The notes under the pieces: generated by a model
What the model was told of the DNA's origin: nothing
Seen by the model: the letters and a program-made list of their open reading frames with translations, nothing else
Databases searched by the model: none
Translations under genes and position numbers: made by a program
In this document: positions 1-8,848 of the stretch, in pieces
How positions within the stretch are numbered: the first letter of the stretch is position 1
How the letters are laid out: each line of letters starts with the position of its first letter
Assembly (NCBI GenBank): GCA_016712445.1
Contig: JADJRB010000001.1
Location: forward strand, 620,001-684,000
Reading direction: 5' to 3'
Source of the DNA: Acidobacteriota bacterium
GTDB taxonomy: Bacteria > Pseudomonadota > Alphaproteobacteria > Caulobacterales > Hyphomonadaceae
Length of the DNA: 64,000 nucleotides

Positions 1-138
1 ATCCTGGCCGTGGCCGATGATCCGGAAACGGACATTGGCGAAGCCCTGCGCGCCGGAATCGCGGCGCATGAAGCGGCAGGCGAGAGCGTGCTGCCCGGCG
101 TCGACATCTCGGACTATTCGGCCTTCAACCTGCGCTGA
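1..138 (+). CDS. C-terminal end of an unidentified protein (5'-truncated by window)
   Basis: An open frame enters from the left edge in frame 1 and ends with TGA at 136-138. It encodes 45 residues ending in DISDYSAFNLR. The stretch is acidic and alanine-rich, like a short C-terminal helix and tail. I do not recognise a family from this fragment. Its last 14 bases overlap the 3' end of the convergent serine hydrolase gene, an arrangement common in compact genomes, so it is likely a real gene end rather than a chance frame. Confidence 0.55.
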   Translation: MLAVADDPETDIGEALRAGIAAHEAAGESVLPGVDISDYSAFNLR

Positions 139-1276
139 TGTGCTCGATCAGGCGACCGGTCAATTCCCTCACAGCCTGTTCGGCTTTCGGGTTGTACTGG
201 TTCGTATTGACGATGATGACGGTCCCCCGCGCTGGCAGAAGGACGACTTGCGACAGCCAGATCGTGTTTGATCCGGCGTGCATGTAGATGCGGCCCGCTG
301 GGCCATCTTCCTTCAGGCCGAGGCCCAGCGCGTAGCCCGACTTTTCATCCGGATAAGGCGCCATCAGCTTTTTACGGATCGGGGCCGGCAAGGCGCCCGG
401 GCCATCCAGGAAAGACAGCAGTATGAGCGCGTGGCCGCGCAGGCTGTAATGGACGGTGCCGGCGGGGCCGAGCGCAGCAGGGTTGTCGGCGGCGACGCCG
501 CGCCCCTGCGCCTTCAGGCCGCGCCCGAACAGGCCGGGCGCATGGCCTTCCGGTCCGCGCGCAGGTGGGCCGAAGCCGAAACCTTCGGCCGCGCCTTTCG
601 GTCCTTTGCCGATAACCAGCTCGCGCAGCAGCGCCTCATAAGGCTCGCCTTCCAGCGCCGGCACGCCGGCGGCAATCTGTTCAATCGCCGCGCCAGCGAT
701 GATGTAGCCAAGGTTTGAGTAGACAAACTCGCCGCGCGTACCGGTGGGCGGCCTGGAGAGGACCGCGCGGGCCAGTTCGGCGCGCTGTTCGTCCAGTGGG
801 CGCTTGTCCTGCTTCGCTGCCAGCATCCAGCCCAGCGATGCATTCGCCGCAGCGCCGGAGCGGTGGGACAGAAGATCCTCGATCGTGACCTCCTTCCAGC
901 CGGCATCCATGTCGGCCGCCAGCGCTGGAAACAGGTCCGGCAGGGTCGCGCCCCATCTGGCATGGCCTGCTTCCACAAGGCGCGCGTAGAGCAGCGCCGT
1001 GAGCATCTTGGTGTTGGAACCAATGTGCCAGGAGTCGGTGATCCGAACGGGATCATCCTTGCCGCTGACCCGATCACCCGAAACCGCCACCGCGACTATG
1101 CCGTCCTTCGACGTCGCGATGACGGCGCCGAGGCCGACAAGGTCATACTCCGTCCGCACACGGTCGACTTCCGCCTGCAGGTCGAATTGTCGGGGCTCAG
1201 CGAGCGCCGACCCGAGTGTCATCCAGAAGGCGAAGCAAAGCGATAGCCCGCGCAGGAGGCGCAGGGCCTCAGTCAC
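125..1276 (-). CDS. Beta-lactamase-fold serine hydrolase (class C / S12 family), exported
   Basis: The 383-residue product starts with a signal peptide (hydrophobic core about residues 8-24, cleavage likely after ALA). It carries the class C beta-lactamase/D-alanyl-carboxypeptidase motifs: SxxK as SNTK at 87-90, with Ser87 the presumed nucleophile, YSN at 186-188, and an HAG motif near the C-terminus in the KTG position. Such proteins are periplasmic esterases, peptidases or beta-lactamases, and the substrate cannot be told from sequence. The start is GTG at 1276, overlapping the last 8 bases of the upstream Lrp-type gene, so the two are probably translationally coupled. The 3' end overlaps the convergent gene at 125-138. 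Confidence 0.85.
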   Translation of the reverse strand: MTEALRLLRGLSLCFAFWMTLGSALAEPRQFDLQAEVDRVRTEYDLVGLGAVIATSKDGIVAVAVSGDRVSGKDDPVRITDSWHIGSNTKMLTALLYARLVEAGHARWGATLPDLFPALAADMDAGWKEVTIEDLLSHRSGAAANASLGWMLAAKQDKRPLDEQRAELARAVLSRPPTGTRGEFVYSNLGYIIAGAAIEQIAAGVPALEGEPYEALLRELVIGKGPKGAAEGFGFGPPARGPEGHAPGLFGRGLKAQGRGVAADNPAALGPAGTVHYSLRGHALILLSFLDGPGALPAPIRKKLMAPYPDEKSGYALGLGLKEDGPAGRIYMHAGSNTIWLSQVVLLPARGTVIIVNTNQYNPKAEQAVRELTGRLIEHISAG

Positions 1277-1790
1277 TGGACTTGGTGGTCTGGCGCACGA
1301 GTCCGAGCGGCAGGGCGGTCGTCTTTTTCGACACCCGGATGACGATACGCGACTGAACGTCCGACACCAGCTTCGAGCCGAGCAACTTGTCGCGCAGGAA
1401 ATTGTCGTAGGCGTGCATGTCGGTCGTCACGATATGGATCATGTAGTCGACCGCACCGGTCACGGTCATGCACTCGATGACCTCCGGCCAGGCCTGCACC
1501 ATCGACTCGAAGGCTTCGAGATTCTCGCGGCTGGGCAGCGACAGCTTCACGCTGGCGATCACCTGGAAGTCGAGGCCGAGCGCGTGATTGTTGATCAGCG
1601 TCACCCGCCCGACGATGAATCCGGCCTCTTCCATGCGCTTGATGCGACGCCAGCAAGGCGATGAGGAGAGGCCCACGCGGTCGGCGATTTCGGCCACGGA
1701 CAAGCTCGCATCACGCTGGATCAGGTCCAGAATTCGGGCGTCTACGCTATCAAGTTCTTGGGACAATTTTCCCCCGCCACATTCATTCAT
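1269..1790 (-). CDS. Lrp/AsnC-family transcriptional regulator
   Basis: The 173-residue protein has an N-terminal AsnC-type winged helix-turn-helix (about residues 12-70, with LDSVDARILDLIQRDASLS and the recognition region GLSSSPCWRRIKRMEE). It is followed by the ligand-binding RAM domain, seen as V-ECMTVTGAVDYMIHIVTTD around residues 105-125. Lrp-family proteins form dimers and octamers and respond to amino acids. The gene is divergent from the indolepyruvate ferredoxin oxidoreductase gene with about 100 bp between them, so it is the likely local regulator of that aromatic amino acid catabolic gene. The downstream serine hydrolase overlaps it by 8 bp. Confidence 0.92.
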   Translation of the reverse strand: MNECGGGKLSQELDSVDARILDLIQRDASLSVAEIADRVGLSSSPCWRRIKRMEEAGFIVGRVTLINNHALGLDFQVIASVKLSLPSRENLEAFESMVQAWPEVIECMTVTGAVDYMIHIVTTDMHAYDNFLRDKLLGSKLVSDVQSRIVIRVSKKTTALPLGLVRQTTKSSD

Positions 1791-1893
1791 GAAAATTTAT
1801 TGCTTAAACTAGCAAAAGTTGCGCAAGATAGGCAAGCATTTTCACGCGATTCACCCAATAATATACCCGGGCCGGAATCGAGGATGCGCGTTC
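1791..1893. promoter_or_regulatory. Divergent promoter/operator region between Lrp-type gene and IOR gene
   Basis: This short AT-richer spacer serves both divergent genes. It contains the perfect 8-bp palindrome TTGCGCAA at 1819-1826. A looser outer dyad is also visible: GAAAATTTATTGCTT near 1790-1805 faces GGCAAGCATTTTC near 1831-1843. AT-rich imperfect dyads are typical of Lrp/AsnC binding, so autoregulation and control of the oxidoreductase are inferred. No confident -35/-10 pair is assigned. Confidence 0.4.
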
Positions 1894-4800
1894 ATGAAAC
1901 ACCGCGAAGTCACGCTGGACGACAAATACGAACTTGTCGAGGGCAAGGCCTATATGACCGGCATCCAGGCGCTGGTGCGCCTGCCGCTTGATCGCAAGCG
2001 GATGGACCTCGCCGCCGGGCACAATACGGGTGGGTTCATCTCGGGTTATCGCGGCTCGCCGCTCGGCGGGTACGACCAGCAACTGCGCGCCGTGCAGAAG
2101 CTGCTCGATGCCCACGACATCAAGTTCTGGGAAGGCCTCAACGAGGATCTCGGCGCCACCGCCGTCTGGGGTTCGCAGCAGCTCGGCCTGTTTCCCGGCG
2201 CGAAATTCGATGGCCTGTTCGGCATCTGGTACGGCAAGGCGCCCGGCGTTGATCGCACCGGCGACGTGTTCAAGCACGCCAACGCGGCCGGCACCTCGGC
2301 GCTGGGCGGCGTGCTCGCCGTAATCGGCGACGACCACAACTGCAAGTCCTCCACCCTGCCTTCGCAGTCCGAGTACGCGATGCAGGACGCGGAAATTCCG
2401 ACGCTCAACCCCGCCTCCATCCAGGACGTGCTCGACTACGGCATCCATGGCTGGGAGATGAGCCGCTTCTCCGGCGCCTGGGTCGGCCTGGTCGCGCTGG
2501 CCGACACGATGGATTCCGGCGCGGTGGTGAATGTCGACCTCGCACGTTTCGCTGTCCAGCGGCCCGCTTTCGCGCTGCCGGAAGACGGTGTGCACATGCG
2601 CCGCGGCGATGTTCCGCTGAACAAGGAAGCGCGGCTGCGCCAGATCAAGCTGCCCGCCGCGCAGGCCTATGTGCGCGCCAACCGGCTTGACCATGTCATC
2701 CTGCCCTCGCCGAAGCCGCGCGTCGGCGTGATCGTCACGGGCCAGGCAGCGCGCGATGTCTTCGAGGCCCTCGCCGCGCTCGGCCTCACGCCGCAGGAGG
2801 CGGGCGCGCTTGGCCTCAGCATCTACAAGGTGGCGATGCCCTGGCCGCTGGAGCCGCAAGGCGTGCGCGAGTTCTGCGCGGGCCTCGAGCGCGTTATTGT
2901 CATCGAGCACAAGCGCCCGCTGATCGAGAGCCAGCTGAAAGCGGCGCTCTACGACCTGCCCGAAACGCGCCGCCCGGTCATCGAAGGCAAGCGCGACGCG
3001 AACGGCGCGCCGCTGCTCTCCGACATCGCCTCTCTGACGATCCCGGAAATCGCCGGCGCCCTGATGCATGCGCTGCCCACGGGCTGGGATACTTCTCGCG
3101 CTGAAGCTTACTTCGACCGCGTCGGCCGCGCCGGGGAAGCCGCGCGCACCAATGCCTCGCCGACGGTGCGCTCACCGCACTTCTGCTCCGGCTGCCCGCA
3201 CAATACGTCGACCGTGGTGCCGGAAGGCTCACGCGCGCTTGCCGGCATCGGCTGCCATTACATGGCGAACTTCATGCCGGACCGGAAGACCGACATGACG
3301 AGCCAGATGGGCGGCGAAGGTATCGGCTGGGTCGGCCAGCATTGGGCGACCGACGAGGACCATGTGTTCGTGAACCTCGGCGATGGCACCTATTCGCACT
3401 CCGGCAGCCTCGCGATCCGGGCGGCGGTGACGTCCGGCGCGAACATGACCTACAAGATCCTCTACAACGACGCCGTCGCCATGACCGGCGGACAGCATGT
3501 CGAAAGCGGCCAGACCCCGGCGATGATCGCCCAGCAGGTCGAAGCCGAAGGCGTAAAAACCATCCGTATCGTGACGGAAGACCCGACCCGCTATGCCGGC
3601 GTCAAGGGACTGCCGCGCAGCGTCAAGATCTATCACCGCGACGACCTCGAAGACGTGCAGGTCGAACTGCGCCAGACGCCCGGCGTCTCGGTGATCATCT
3701 ATGACCAGATGTGCGCGACGGAAAAACGCCGCCGCTCCAAGCGCGGCATGATCCAGCCGGACCGCGTGCGCACGATCATCAATACCGAAGTCTGCGAAGG
3801 CTGCGGCGACTGTTCGGTGAAATCGAACTGCCTCTCGGTGGAGCCGGTCGAGACCGAACTCGGCCGCAAGCGCCGCATCAACCAGTCGACCTGCAACACG
3901 GACCTGTCCTGCCTCAAGGGATTCTGCCCGAGCTTCGTGACGATCAAGGACGGTGAAGCCGCCTGGGAGGCGCAACCGCGCCAGGTGTTCGATGCGGATG
4001 GCCTGCCCCTGCCCGAGACGCCCAGCCTCGCCCAGCCCTGGAACATCCTGTTCACGGGCGTTGGCGGCACGGGCGTCACCACGGTTGCCGCCGTGCTCGC
4101 TATGGCGGCGCACGTCGATGGAAACGCAGCGTCCTCTCTCGACATGACCGGCCTTGCCCAGAAGGGCGGCCCCGTGCTCAGCCATATCCGCTTCGCCCGC
4201 GAGCCCGAGATGATCTCGACCGGCCGTGTGCCACCGGCGAGCGCCGATCTTGTCATCGCCTGCGACCTCGTCGTGGCTGCTGGCGGCGATGCGCTGAACC
4301 TGATGGACGCGGGCCGCACCGCCGCTTACGCCAACTCCGATGTGACGCCGACTTCGGAATTCATCCGTGACCGGTCGAAACGGTTCGAAAGCGATCTCCT
4401 GTCGGCGCGCGTGAAGCGTCAGGCATCCGAATTCGGGGCCTTCGATGCCGAAGCGCTGGCGGTGGGTTACTTGCACGAGGCGATCTACACCAACATGATC
4501 ATGGCCGGATATGCCTGGCAGAAAGGCAAGGTGCCGGTCTCGCTGCGCGGTCTTTACCGCGCAATCCGCCTCAACGGCACAAAGGTCGAAGACAACATGG
4601 CGGCGTTCAACATCGGACGCATCGCCGCCGCCGCGCCGGAACGCCTTGCAGCCCAGCACGACCCGCGGGGCCATGTCGAGCCGAAGACGCTGGACGAACT
4701 GATCGAGGACCGCGCCGCCCGCCTGACCGCCTACCAGAATGCGGCCTATGCCGATCGCTACCGTGCGGCCGTGGCGCGCGTACGTGCGGCGGAGGAAAAG

Positions 4801-5355
4801 GCAGGCCTCGGTGAGAACCTCACCCGCGCCGCGGCGACCTATGCCTACAAGCTGATGGCCTACAAGGACGAATACGAAGTCGCGCGTCTGTATACGGACG
4901 GAAAGTTTGCCGAGCAGCTGGCCAGCCAGTTCAAGGGCGGAAACCTGCGCTTCTGGCTCGCTGCGCCGATCATCGCCAAGAAGGACAGCCACGGGCATCT
5001 CCAGAAGAAGCATTTCGGAGCCTGGATGATGACCGGCTTCAAGGTGCTTGCGAAATTCAAGGGCCTTCGCGGCACGAAGCTTGACCTCTTCGGCTATACC
5101 GAAGAGCGCAAGATGGAGCGCGCCCTGCGCGACACCTACCTTGAGAATCTGGGCCGTCTCGCCAGCGAACTGACCGGCGCAAATCATGCGCTTGCCGTCG
5201 AGATCGCCAAGCTGCCAGACGAAATCCGCGGCTTCGGCCACGTGAAGGAAGCTGCTGCCGCAAAAGCGAAGCTCAAGGAAGCAGACCTGTGGGCCGGTTG
5301 GCCCTCGGGCAAGCTGCCGAAAGCCAGGACAACGCTGATCGCGGCCGCCGAGTAG
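1894..5355 (+). CDS. Indolepyruvate ferredoxin oxidoreductase, fused alpha-gamma type
   Basis: The protein has about 1,153 residues and is the single-chain form of the thiamine diphosphate enzyme that decarboxylates arylpyruvates (from Trp, Phe, Tyr) to aryl-acetyl-CoA with reduction of ferredoxin. The order is an N-terminal pyrimidine-binding domain (GGFISGYRGSPLGGYD near residue 50), a TPP-binding region with NLGDGTYSHSG, a cysteine cluster (VCEGCGDCSVKSNC, then CNTDLSCLKGFCPS) suited to Fe-S clusters, and the C-terminal gamma domain starting at GVGGTGVTTVAAVLAMAA. ATG at 1894 is preferred because AGGA lies about 9 bases upstream and the MKHREVTLDDKYELVEG start fits the family; upstream codons to 1819 are open but lie in the operator region. 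The divergent Lrp-type regulator supports a role in amino acid catabolism. Confidence 0.93.
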   Translation: MKHREVTLDDKYELVEGKAYMTGIQALVRLPLDRKRMDLAAGHNTGGFISGYRGSPLGGYDQQLRAVQKLLDAHDIKFWEGLNEDLGATAVWGSQQLGLFPGAKFDGLFGIWYGKAPGVDRTGDVFKHANAAGTSALGGVLAVIGDDHNCKSSTLPSQSEYAMQDAEIPTLNPASIQDVLDYGIHGWEMSRFSGAWVGLVALADTMDSGAVVNVDLARFAVQRPAFALPEDGVHMRRGDVPLNKEARLRQIKLPAAQAYVRANRLDHVILPSPKPRVGVIVTGQAARDVFEALAALGLTPQEAGALGLSIYKVAMPWPLEPQGVREFCAGLERVIVIEHKRPLIESQLKAALYDLPETRRPVIEGKRDANGAPLLSDIASLTIPEIAGALMHALPTGWDTSRAEAYFDRVGRAGEAARTNASPTVRSPHFCSGCPHNTSTVVPEGSRALAGIGCHYMANFMPDRKTDMTSQMGGEGIGWVGQHWATDEDHVFVNLGDGTYSHSGSLAIRAAVTSGANMTYKILYNDAVAMTGGQHVESGQTPAMIAQQVEAEGVKTIRIVTEDPTRYAGVKGLPRSVKIYHRDDLEDVQVELRQTPGVSVIIYDQMCATEKRRRSKRGMIQPDRVRTIINTEVCEGCGDCSVKSNCLSVEPVETELGRKRRINQSTCNTDLSCLKGFCPSFVTIKDGEAAWEAQPRQVFDADGLPLPETPSLAQPWNILFTGVGGTGVTTVAAVLAMAAHVDGNAASSLDMTGLAQKGGPVLSHIRFAREPEMISTGRVPPASADLVIACDLVVAAGGDALNLMDAGRTAAYANSDVTPTSEFIRDRSKRFESDLLSARVKRQASEFGAFDAEALAVGYLHEAIYTNMIMAGYAWQKGKVPVSLRGLYRAIRLNGTKVEDNMAAFNIGRIAAAAPERLAAQHDPRGHVEPKTLDELIEDRAARLTAYQNAAYADRYRAAVARVRAAEEKAGLGENLTRAAATYAYKLMAYKDEYEVARLYTDGKFAEQLASQFKGGNLRFWLAAPIIAKKDSHGHLQKKHFGAWMMTGFKVLAKFKGLRGTKLDLFGYTEERKMERALRDTYLENLGRLASELTGANHALAVEIAKLPDEIRGFGHVKEAAAAKAKLKEADLWAGWPSGKLPKARTTLIAAAE

Positions 5356-5379
5356 AGTACCCCCCCCCCGGCGTTCCTC

Positions 5380-5415
5380 GCCCCGGTCCGCCCCTCGCGA
5401 GTCCGGGGCGCTTTT
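5380..5415 (+). terminator. Rho-independent terminator after the IOR gene
   Basis: GCCCCGG at 5380-5386 pairs with CCGGGGC at 5403-5409 and is followed by GCTTTTT. It lies 25 bases after the IOR stop and just before the end of the convergent lipoprotein gene. A run of ten C residues (5360-5369) precedes it. Confidence 0.75.
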
Positions 5416-5425
5416 TGCCTGCTCG

Positions 5426-5755
5426 TCAGAGCGGCGAGACTTCCACGTCGACGACCTTGCCCTTCTCGCTCATCTTCTCGATTTCGCGCTCGACATGCTT
5501 GGCCTTGACGGTCTTGGTCTCGGTGCGGGTTTTCTTGCCCTTCTTGTAGGTCACCTCAAGCCGGACCATCTCGTCCGGTCCGTCGAGCGCGTCGCCGGTC
5601 ACGCGCACAGCGGTGCCGCCGACATACATCACGCCCTTTCCCGTCGCCTCAAGCGCATCGCCTGCAAGGCCCACGGGCACTGTGACAATCTTCGACGCCA
5701 AACAGCCACCCAGCGGCAGCGCGAGGGCGCAAAGTGCAATCAAGGCAAGTCGCAT
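5426..5755 (-). CDS. Small lipoprotein of unknown function
   Basis: The 109-residue product begins with a short hydrophobic signal ending in the lipobox LGGC (Cys17), so it is probably a lipid-anchored envelope protein. The mature part contains a glycine- and valine-rich segment (VPVGLAGDALEATGKG) followed by a basic KKGKKTRTETKTVKAKH stretch. I do not recognise a named family. ATG at 5755 is chosen because CAGGAGA sits 8 bases upstream on the minus strand and gives a proper signal peptide. It stands alone between the IOR terminator and lysS. Confidence 0.7.
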   Translation of the reverse strand: MRLALIALCALALPLGGCLASKIVTVPVGLAGDALEATGKGVMYVGGTAVRVTGDALDGPDEMVRLEVTYKKGKKTRTETKTVKAKHVEREIEKMSEKGKVVDVEVSPL

Positions 5756-5815
5756 GTCCGGTCTCCTGTCAGGCGGCCAGCCTAAGCCGAGCCGTCGCAA
5801 CAGGCACCTTACAAA

Positions 5816-7405
5816 TCAGCGGGCCAGTGCTTCATCGATCAGGGCGGCCGTCTCAAGCTTTCCGTAGAGGGCGGCGAAGCTACCGAAGCGCGGCCCCTGG
5901 CTCTGCCCGAGCAGCACCTCGTACAGCGCCTTGAACCAGTCACGCAGGTTCTCGAAGCCGTGATCGTTGCCGACGCTGAAGGTCATCGTCTGCAGGTTCT
6001 CGCCGGTCGGCTCCTCGCCGAACGCCTTGAGGCGCGCCGACAGGTCAGCCATCGCAGCGCGTTCCTGTTCCGTCGGTGCCCGGAAGGTTTTAGCGGGCAG
6101 CACGAAGTCGGTGTAGTAGCGCATCGCATAGCCGGCGAGATCGTTCAGCAACGGATGCGTCTCGGGCGAGGCCTCCGGCGCATAGCGCGTGATGTAGGCC
6201 CAGAGCTGGGAGACATCCGTCGGGTTGGCCACCGCCACAAGGTTCAGGAGCAGCGCGAAGGAAACCGGGCTCGACCATTGCGGCGGACGGCCGGAATGGA
6301 TGTGCCAGACGGGGTTTTCAAGCTGCGCCGCAGGATCCTCCGCCGGAAACTTCTCGAGGAAGGTCAGGTATTCGTCGACCGCCTTCGGGATCACGTCGAA
6401 ATAGAGCTTCTTCGCAACGCGCGGCTTCTGGAACTGGAACAGCGACAGGCTCTCGTCCGGCGCATAGGTCAGCCACTGCTCGACGGCGATGCCATTGCCC
6501 TTGGTCTTCGAGATCTTCTCGCCCTTCTCGTCCAGGAACAGTTCGTAGACGTACTGTTCCGGCGGACGCGCTCCGAGGATCTTGGCGATTCGCGAATAGA
6601 TCGGCGCGTTGGCCTGGTGATCCTTGCCGAACATCTCGAAGTCGACTCCAAGCGCCGCCCAGCGCATGCCGAAATCCGGCTTCCACTGCATCTTCACAGC
6701 GCCGCCGGTCACCGGAAGGGTGACGTCCGTGCCGTCCTCGTCGGCGAAGGTGATCTCGCCTTTCTTCGCGTCGACATGCTTCATCGGCACATAAAGCACG
6801 CGCCCCGTGCTCGGGCTGATCGGCAGGAACGGCGAATAGGTCGCGCGGCGCTCCTCGCCGAGCGTCGGCAGCATGACGCCCATGATATCGTCATACTTCT
6901 CCGCCGCGCGCCGCAGCATCGCATCGAACCGGCCGGACTTGTAACAGTCCGTCGCCGACAGGAACTCGTACTGGAATCCGAACTGGTCGAGGAAGGCGCA
7001 GAGGCGCGAGTTCATATTCCGGCCATACGACTCGTGCGTGCCGAAAGGATCCGGCACCGCCGTCAGCGGCTGCTGCAGGTAAGGCTCCAGCGATTTCGGA
7101 TTCGGCACGGTGTCCGGAATCTTCCGCATGCCGTCCATATCGTCCGACACGCAGATCAGCCGCGTCACATACTTGCCAGCGGTCAGCACCTCGAACGCAT
7201 GGCGCACCATTGTCGTGCGCACCACTTCGCCGAACGTGCCGATGTGCGGCAGGCCCGAGGGGCCATAGCCCGTCTCGAAGATCACCGGCGCATCCGCCTT
7301 TCGCTCACCGGCTTTCACCTGCTCGGCCACGCGCTTCTCGAGCGCGCGCGCAAGCTCGAAGGGCCAGGCCTTGGCGGATTGGGCAAGGGCGGAGAGGTCG
7401 GTCAT
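5816..7405 (-). CDS. lysS: Lysyl-tRNA synthetase, class I
   Basis: The 529-residue enzyme attaches lysine to tRNA-Lys in the cytoplasm. It has class I signatures: a HIGH-type motif HIGT at residues 54-57 (GPSGLPHIGTFGE) and a KMSKS-type motif KISK at 297-300. The class I form of LysRS is typical of archaea and of many alphaproteobacteria, replacing the usual class II enzyme, and the length fits. The start codon lies about 90 bp from the target-site duplication of the IS1595-family transposon, so insertion left the coding region intact but separated it from its former upstream neighbour. Confidence 0.95.
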   Translation of the reverse strand: MTDLSALAQSAKAWPFELARALEKRVAEQVKAGERKADAPVIFETGYGPSGLPHIGTFGEVVRTTMVRHAFEVLTAGKYVTRLICVSDDMDGMRKIPDTVPNPKSLEPYLQQPLTAVPDPFGTHESYGRNMNSRLCAFLDQFGFQYEFLSATDCYKSGRFDAMLRRAAEKYDDIMGVMLPTLGEERRATYSPFLPISPSTGRVLYVPMKHVDAKKGEITFADEDGTDVTLPVTGGAVKMQWKPDFGMRWAALGVDFEMFGKDHQANAPIYSRIAKILGARPPEQYVYELFLDEKGEKISKTKGNGIAVEQWLTYAPDESLSLFQFQKPRVAKKLYFDVIPKAVDEYLTFLEKFPAEDPAAQLENPVWHIHSGRPPQWSSPVSFALLLNLVAVANPTDVSQLWAYITRYAPEASPETHPLLNDLAGYAMRYYTDFVLPAKTFRAPTEQERAAMADLSARLKAFGEEPTGENLQTMTFSVGNDHGFENLRDWFKALYEVLLGQSQGPRFGSFAALYGKLETAALIDEALAR

Positions 7406-7493
7406 CTGGAATGTCAGTCTTGTGGCTCGAAAGTATGGCCGGGCCTAGAGGCCGCGCCCTGAGGCGTCAAGCGAGGCGGAATTCTTGATGTCG

Positions 7494-7529
7494 AATATAC
7501 TCGACATATTATACTTGACGTACCCAGCC
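7494..7529. repeat. Left end of the transposon: 8-bp target duplication plus 28-bp terminal inverted repeat
   Basis: AATATACT at 7494-7501 is one copy of the target duplication. The inverted repeat runs 7502-7529, starting CGACATATTATACTTGACG. It matches the reverse complement of 9909-9936 at 25 of 28 positions; the differences are transitions at positions 7 and 13 and a G/C change at 26. The base context ATGTCG before the duplication mirrors the repeat tip, making a local palindrome. Confidence 0.88.
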
Positions 7530-7562
7530 TGAGCTAGTACATTGACGGCATAGGAGTTCCCC

Positions 7563-8489
7563 ATGTCATACCTCAATTCCCCGCACTTCCATGACGAAGA
7601 AGCCGCTTACGCCTTCGTTGAGTCCCGCGTCTGGGCAGATGGCCGCGTGTGCCCGCACTGCGGCGTGGTAGACAAGTCCGGCAAGCTGGGCGGCGAGAGC
7701 ACCAGGATTGGCGTGTACAAGTGCTACGCTTGCCGCAAGCCTTTCACCGTGAAGATCGGCACCATCTTCCACGACTCCAAGGTCAAGCTGCACCTCTGGC
7801 TTCAGGCGATCTTCCTGATTGCATCAAGCAAGAAGGGCATCAGCGCCAACCAGCTTCACCGCACCCTTGGCGTCACCCTGAAAACCGCTTGGTTCATGGG
7901 TCACCGCATCCGCGAAGCCATGCGCACTGGCGGCCTTGCTCCGATGGGCGGCGGCGGTGGCAGCGTGGAAGTTGACGAGACCTTCTTCGGCACCGAGCCC
8001 GGCAAGACCAAGAAGAAGGGCGCTGGCCACAAGATGAAAGTCCTGTCGCTTGTTGATCGCAACACCAAGCAAGCCCGCTCGGTTGTTGTCGATGACCTGA
8101 CCCGCGCAACCATCTGGCCCTTGGTCAAAGAGAACGTCTCGAAGGAAGCTCGCATCCTGACTGACCAAGCCAATATGTACAGAGGCATCGGCCGGGAGTT
8201 CAGCGGCCACAAGAGCGTCAACCACGGCATTGGTGAGTATGTCAGCCAGTCTGAGCCGGACGTGCACACCAACACCGTCGAGAACTACTTCTCAGTGTTC
8301 AAGCGCGGCATGAAAGGCACCTACCAGCACTGCGGCAAGCAGCACCTGCACCGCTACCTCGCTGAGTTTGACTTCCGCTATAACAACCGCATCGCAAACG
8401 GCGTGGATGACATGGCTCGCGCCAACGCCATCGTTTGTGGTATCCAAGGCAAGAGACTCACTTACGAAACAGCTCGTTCAGGACGGTAG
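7563..8489 (+). CDS. IS1595-family transposase (ISXO2-like domain)
   Basis: The 308-residue protein catalyses movement of the surrounding element. The N-terminal zinc ribbon has Cys30, Cys33, Cys54 and Cys57 (CPHC...CYAC) and should bind the terminal repeats. The ISXO2-like RNase H-fold domain follows, with probable metal ligands Asp138 (VEVDETFFG), Asp201 (ILTDQANMY) and the Asn237/Glu240 region (HTNTVENYFSVFKRG). The C-terminus is HRYLAEFDFRYNNR, as in the family. The frame is full-length with no disruption. ATG at 7563 lies 33 bases inside the left inverted repeat with GGAGTT just upstream. The next small gene starts 2 bases after its stop. Confidence 0.93.
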   Translation: MSYLNSPHFHDEEAAYAFVESRVWADGRVCPHCGVVDKSGKLGGESTRIGVYKCYACRKPFTVKIGTIFHDSKVKLHLWLQAIFLIASSKKGISANQLHRTLGVTLKTAWFMGHRIREAMRTGGLAPMGGGGGSVEVDETFFGTEPGKTKKKGAGHKMKVLSLVDRNTKQARSVVVDDLTRATIWPLVKENVSKEARILTDQANMYRGIGREFSGHKSVNHGIGEYVSQSEPDVHTNTVENYFSVFKRGMKGTYQHCGKQHLHRYLAEFDFRYNNRIANGVDDMARANAIVCGIQGKRLTYETARSGR

Positions 8490-8491
8490 GA

Positions 8492-8641
8492 ATGCCCGCC
8501 AAAAAGCAAAAGCCGAAGGACGAAAAGCCTCAGCGCGAGAGGTTTCTAGATACCGCAAAGCAAGTCGAGGCCGGCGAAGACAAAGCGACGTTTGAGCAGG
8601 CTTTCAAAACTGTCGTGCCGAAGGCCAAGAAAAGGCCGTAG
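8492..8641 (+). CDS. Small basic protein carried by the transposon
   Basis: This 49-residue frame starts at ATG 8492, two bases after the transposase stop, with GGTAGGA immediately upstream. The product is very lysine-rich at both ends (MPAKKQKPKDEK and VPKAKKRP) around a short helical, charged middle. I recognise no domain. The tight spacing suggests translation coupled to the transposase. It may bind DNA or RNA or assist transposition, but that is inference from charge and position only. Confidence 0.55.
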   Translation: MPAKKQKPKDEKPQRERFLDTAKQVEAGEDKATFEQAFKTVVPKAKKRP

Positions 8642-8716
8642 GCGGACGATCTACCACGCCCTTGAAATGACTCAAATTTAATCTTGCGGAATCCGGCGAC
8701 TCACTCGCTAATGGAA

Positions 8717-8746
8717 AAGGCCGTCATGCGCGAACATGACGGCCTT
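8717..8746. repeat. Perfect 12-bp-stem hairpin in the transposon
   Basis: AAGGCCGTCATG at 8717-8728 is the exact reverse complement of CATGACGGCCTT at 8735-8746, with a 6-base loop. It lies in the 207-bp gene-free stretch between the 49- and 70-residue genes. There is no T-run after it on the plus strand, so it is either a weak terminator, an RNA-stability element or a protein-binding site. Nothing else is evident in 8642-8848. Confidence 0.6.
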
Positions 8747-8848
8747 AGTGCAAAACCGCCGGTGCGGGCGGGTGTCTAGACATGATTCTTATGAGTCGTT
8801 TCGGGTAGGACAGTCAAGCCGCACCGGCACCTTTATTTGGGTGCTAGA

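Noticed and set aside
1804..3069. Long minus-strand open frame of 421 codons opposite the IOR gene
   Set aside because: It is antisense to a well-supported gene with conserved motifs, shows Arg/His/Asp-rich composition typical of reversed high-GC codons, and has no recognisable domain. The same holds for 3229-5241, 5960-7462 and similar long antisense frames.
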